6,616 nt of DNA. Origin: Candidatus Competibacteraceae bacterium. GTDB lineage: Bacteria > Pseudomonadota > Gammaproteobacteria > Competibacterales > Competibacteraceae. Location: the NCBI GenBank assembly GCA_020444985.1, contig JAGRHK010000096.1, positions 1 to 6,616 on the forward strand, given 5' to 3'. Each line of letters starts with the position of its first letter. Within the stretch, counting starts at the first letter, position 1. The position numbers and the translations under genes are program-made. Under the pieces are notes generated by a model, which was given only the letters and a program-made list of their open reading frames with translations, did no database searches and had not been told where the DNA came from. Shown here one piece after another: positions 5,365-6,616 of the stretch.

Positions 5365-6616
5365 CCACCGGTGCGGATTTTGTTTAGTAACACCAGCGCT
5401 CCCGCGTAGTCGAACGCATGAATATGACGCTCTATCTGGTCCACCGCAGACCCTAGCGCCGCCCGCAACACCTCGGCTGATTTGCGGAACGCCTCATTCG
5501 CCTCCATATCGTCTTCCATCAACAGCAGCTCCAGTCGAGCCAGCGCCGCATCAGCTTGCGTCACCTTCAGCGCTACCGGTAACACCGCGCCCTCGACAGG
5601 CAGCGCCGCTTTCAGTGCGGCAATCAAGGTCTGCTGTTGCGCTTCTAGCTCAGCAATTCGTGATTCGAGATCCATGCCACCCGGTTGCTGCATCGCTTGC
5701 TCCAGATCCGCAGCAAGCGGCTGTAACTGCGTCGCCCCCAGCATACCCGCAATGCTTTTCAGCGAATGTGCGATCCGCTGAGCAGCCTCGCTATCGCCAG
5801 CGATCAAGGCGACGCGCAATCGTTCCATGTCATGATCATGGGTGACAGCGAAGGTGCGCAACAAACGCAGATAGCGAGTGACTTGGCCACACACCCTGCG
5901 CAGTCCGAGCGTCCAGTCAAGGCCGGGTACGCTAGCCAGGAGACGCAGCGCGTCAGCCGATGCGGTCCCCGCCCCCTCGGCAATGGATACATATTCCGAC
6001 TTCTTCTCCCCTGGCTTGCGGGAGAAAGGAGCGGTTATTGCGTCTCCAGCCTTCTCTCTCAAGCCCTCTTCCGCTGGCGAGCACGAAGCGTGAACGGTTG
6101 CAGGATCATTGGCTGATAGCCATTTCAACAGTGTCGCGAACAAGACGCCAGGATCGACGGGTTTACCGACATGGTCGTTCATCCCGGCCTCCAGACAACG
6201 CTGGCGATCCTTGGCAAAGGCATTGGCGGTCATCGCCAAAATCGGTGTGGCCTGCCGCCCCGGCAAACGGCGAATCGCTCGCGTCGCCTCCAGACCGTCC
6301 ATGACCGGCATCTGGACGTCCATCAGGATCAAGGCATAGTCGGTTGCCTGGGCTTTAGCGATTGCTTCCTGACCATCGCCTGCCGTATCGACCGCCAAGC
6401 GGGCGGCGCGCAGCAGAGCCAGGGCGACTTCGCGGTTGATCACATTATCTTCCACCAACAGTAACCGCGCCCCGGCATAACGCCGCCGCAGTTCGGATTC
6501 CACGGGTCGGGGAACCCGAGGCGTACTGGACGTGAGGTCCTGGCCCCGTTCAAATCGGGCCGTGAACCAGAAGAGGCTACCCTGACCGGGTTCACTGTCG
6601 ACGCCAACTTCCCCAC
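5343..6616 (-). CDS. Hybrid histidine kinase, C-terminal part: HATPase end-receiver-HPt-C-terminal module
   Basis: The frame is open to the right edge, so the N terminus is missing; 423 residues are visible. The first segment (GEVGVDSEPGQGS, then FWFTARF) is the end of a HATPase domain, which shows that the internal GTG at 6503 is not the start. A full receiver follows (visible residues about 49-167), with ED at 55-56, phosphoacceptor D99 (LILMDVQMP), T129 and K151. A repeat-containing linker (about 170-225) leads to an HPt domain with phosphohistidine H283 in RIAHSLKSIAGMLGA. Residues 357-414 are a helical module with DDM and FDY signatures, also present at the end of the kinase at 1108-3081. 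Sensor, receiver and HPt in one chain imply a His-Asp-His relay feeding an unseen response regulator. It lies 133 bp upstream of the CHASE kinase on the same strand. Confidence 0.94.
   Translation of the reverse strand, partial: GEVGVDSEPGQGSLFWFTARFERGQDLTSSTPRVPRPVESELRRRYAGARLLLVEDNVINREVALALLRAARLAVDTAGDGQEAIAKAQATDYALILMDVQMPVMDGLEATRAIRRLPGRQATPILAMTANAFAKDRQRCLEAGMNDHVGKPVDPGVLFATLLKWLSANDPATVHASCSPAEEGLREKAGDAITAPFSRKPGEKKSEYVSIAEGAGTASADALRLLASVPGLDWTLGLRRVCGQVTRYLRLLRTFAVTHDHDMERLRVALIAGDSEAAQRIAHSLKSIAGMLGATQLQPLAADLEQAMQQPGGMDLESRIAELEAQQQTLIAALKAALPVEGAVLPVALKVTQADAALARLELLLMEDDMEANEAFRKSAEVLRAALGSAVDQIERHIHAFDYAGALVLLNKIRTGGLEADSI
6003..6080. repeat. Degenerate GA/CT-rich palindromic repeat, copy B, inside hybrid-kinase linker
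   Basis: TTCTCCC (6004-6010) and GGGAGAA (6020-6026) form a perfect 7-bp inverted repeat around CTGGCTTGC. A longer alternative pairing joins GCTTGCGGGAGAAAGG (6014-6029) with CCTTCTCTCTCAAGC (6050-6064), with two mismatches and one bulge. A CT-rich half-element continues to 6080. Composition and layout resemble copy A at 1371-1412. It is translated in frame as part of the linker between the receiver and HPt domains, giving residues such as SRKPGEKK. Confidence 0.5.

Noticed and set aside
6501..6503. GTG as the start of a stand-alone receiver-HPt protein
   Set aside because: The same frame continues upstream to the window edge and encodes the typical end of a HATPase domain, so this is an internal valine.

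Overview
The window looks like chromosomal DNA of a proteobacterium, most likely gammaproteobacterial. That placement is inferred from moderately high G+C, Shine-Dalgarno-led dense genes, a proteobacterial style of multi-domain sensor kinases and an hrcA gene. Nothing in the sequence fixes the genus. All four genes lie on the minus strand, so the window is read from its right end to its left. No RNA gene, CRISPR array, integrase or transposase was seen.

Right to left, the layout is as follows. (1) 6616-5343 is the 3' part of a hybrid histidine kinase: the end of its ATPase domain, a receiver, an HPt domain and a short C-terminal module. (2) A 133-bp gap carries a degenerate second copy of the preceding gene's 3' end and a small hairpin. 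(3) 5209-3095 is a complete membrane-bound CHASE-PAS-HisKA_2 kinase. (4) 3081-1108 starts 13 bp further on and is a complete soluble receiver-PAS-HisKA-HATPase kinase that ends in the same short module. (5) A 65-bp gap holds a weak terminator-like hairpin. (6) 1042-1 is hrcA, the heat-shock repressor, cut off shortly before its 3' end.

The three kinases look like one signalling unit. The membrane CHASE kinase has no receiver of its own. The next gene begins with a receiver, which makes it a natural phosphoacceptor partner. The upstream hybrid kinase supplies a receiver and an HPt for onward relay. No response regulator with an output domain is visible, so the final target lies outside the window. 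The only transcription factor here is HrcA, and whether it belongs functionally with the kinases is unknown.

The most interesting signals are at fine scale. Two separate kinases share a 58-residue C-terminal module (25/58 identical by hand count) with DDM and FDY signatures. Both kinases also carry GA/CT-rich palindromic repeats of apparently one family inside inter-domain linkers, kept in frame. One linker has in addition a clean 33-bp tandem duplication. The 3' end of the hybrid kinase gene is partly duplicated 70 bp downstream.
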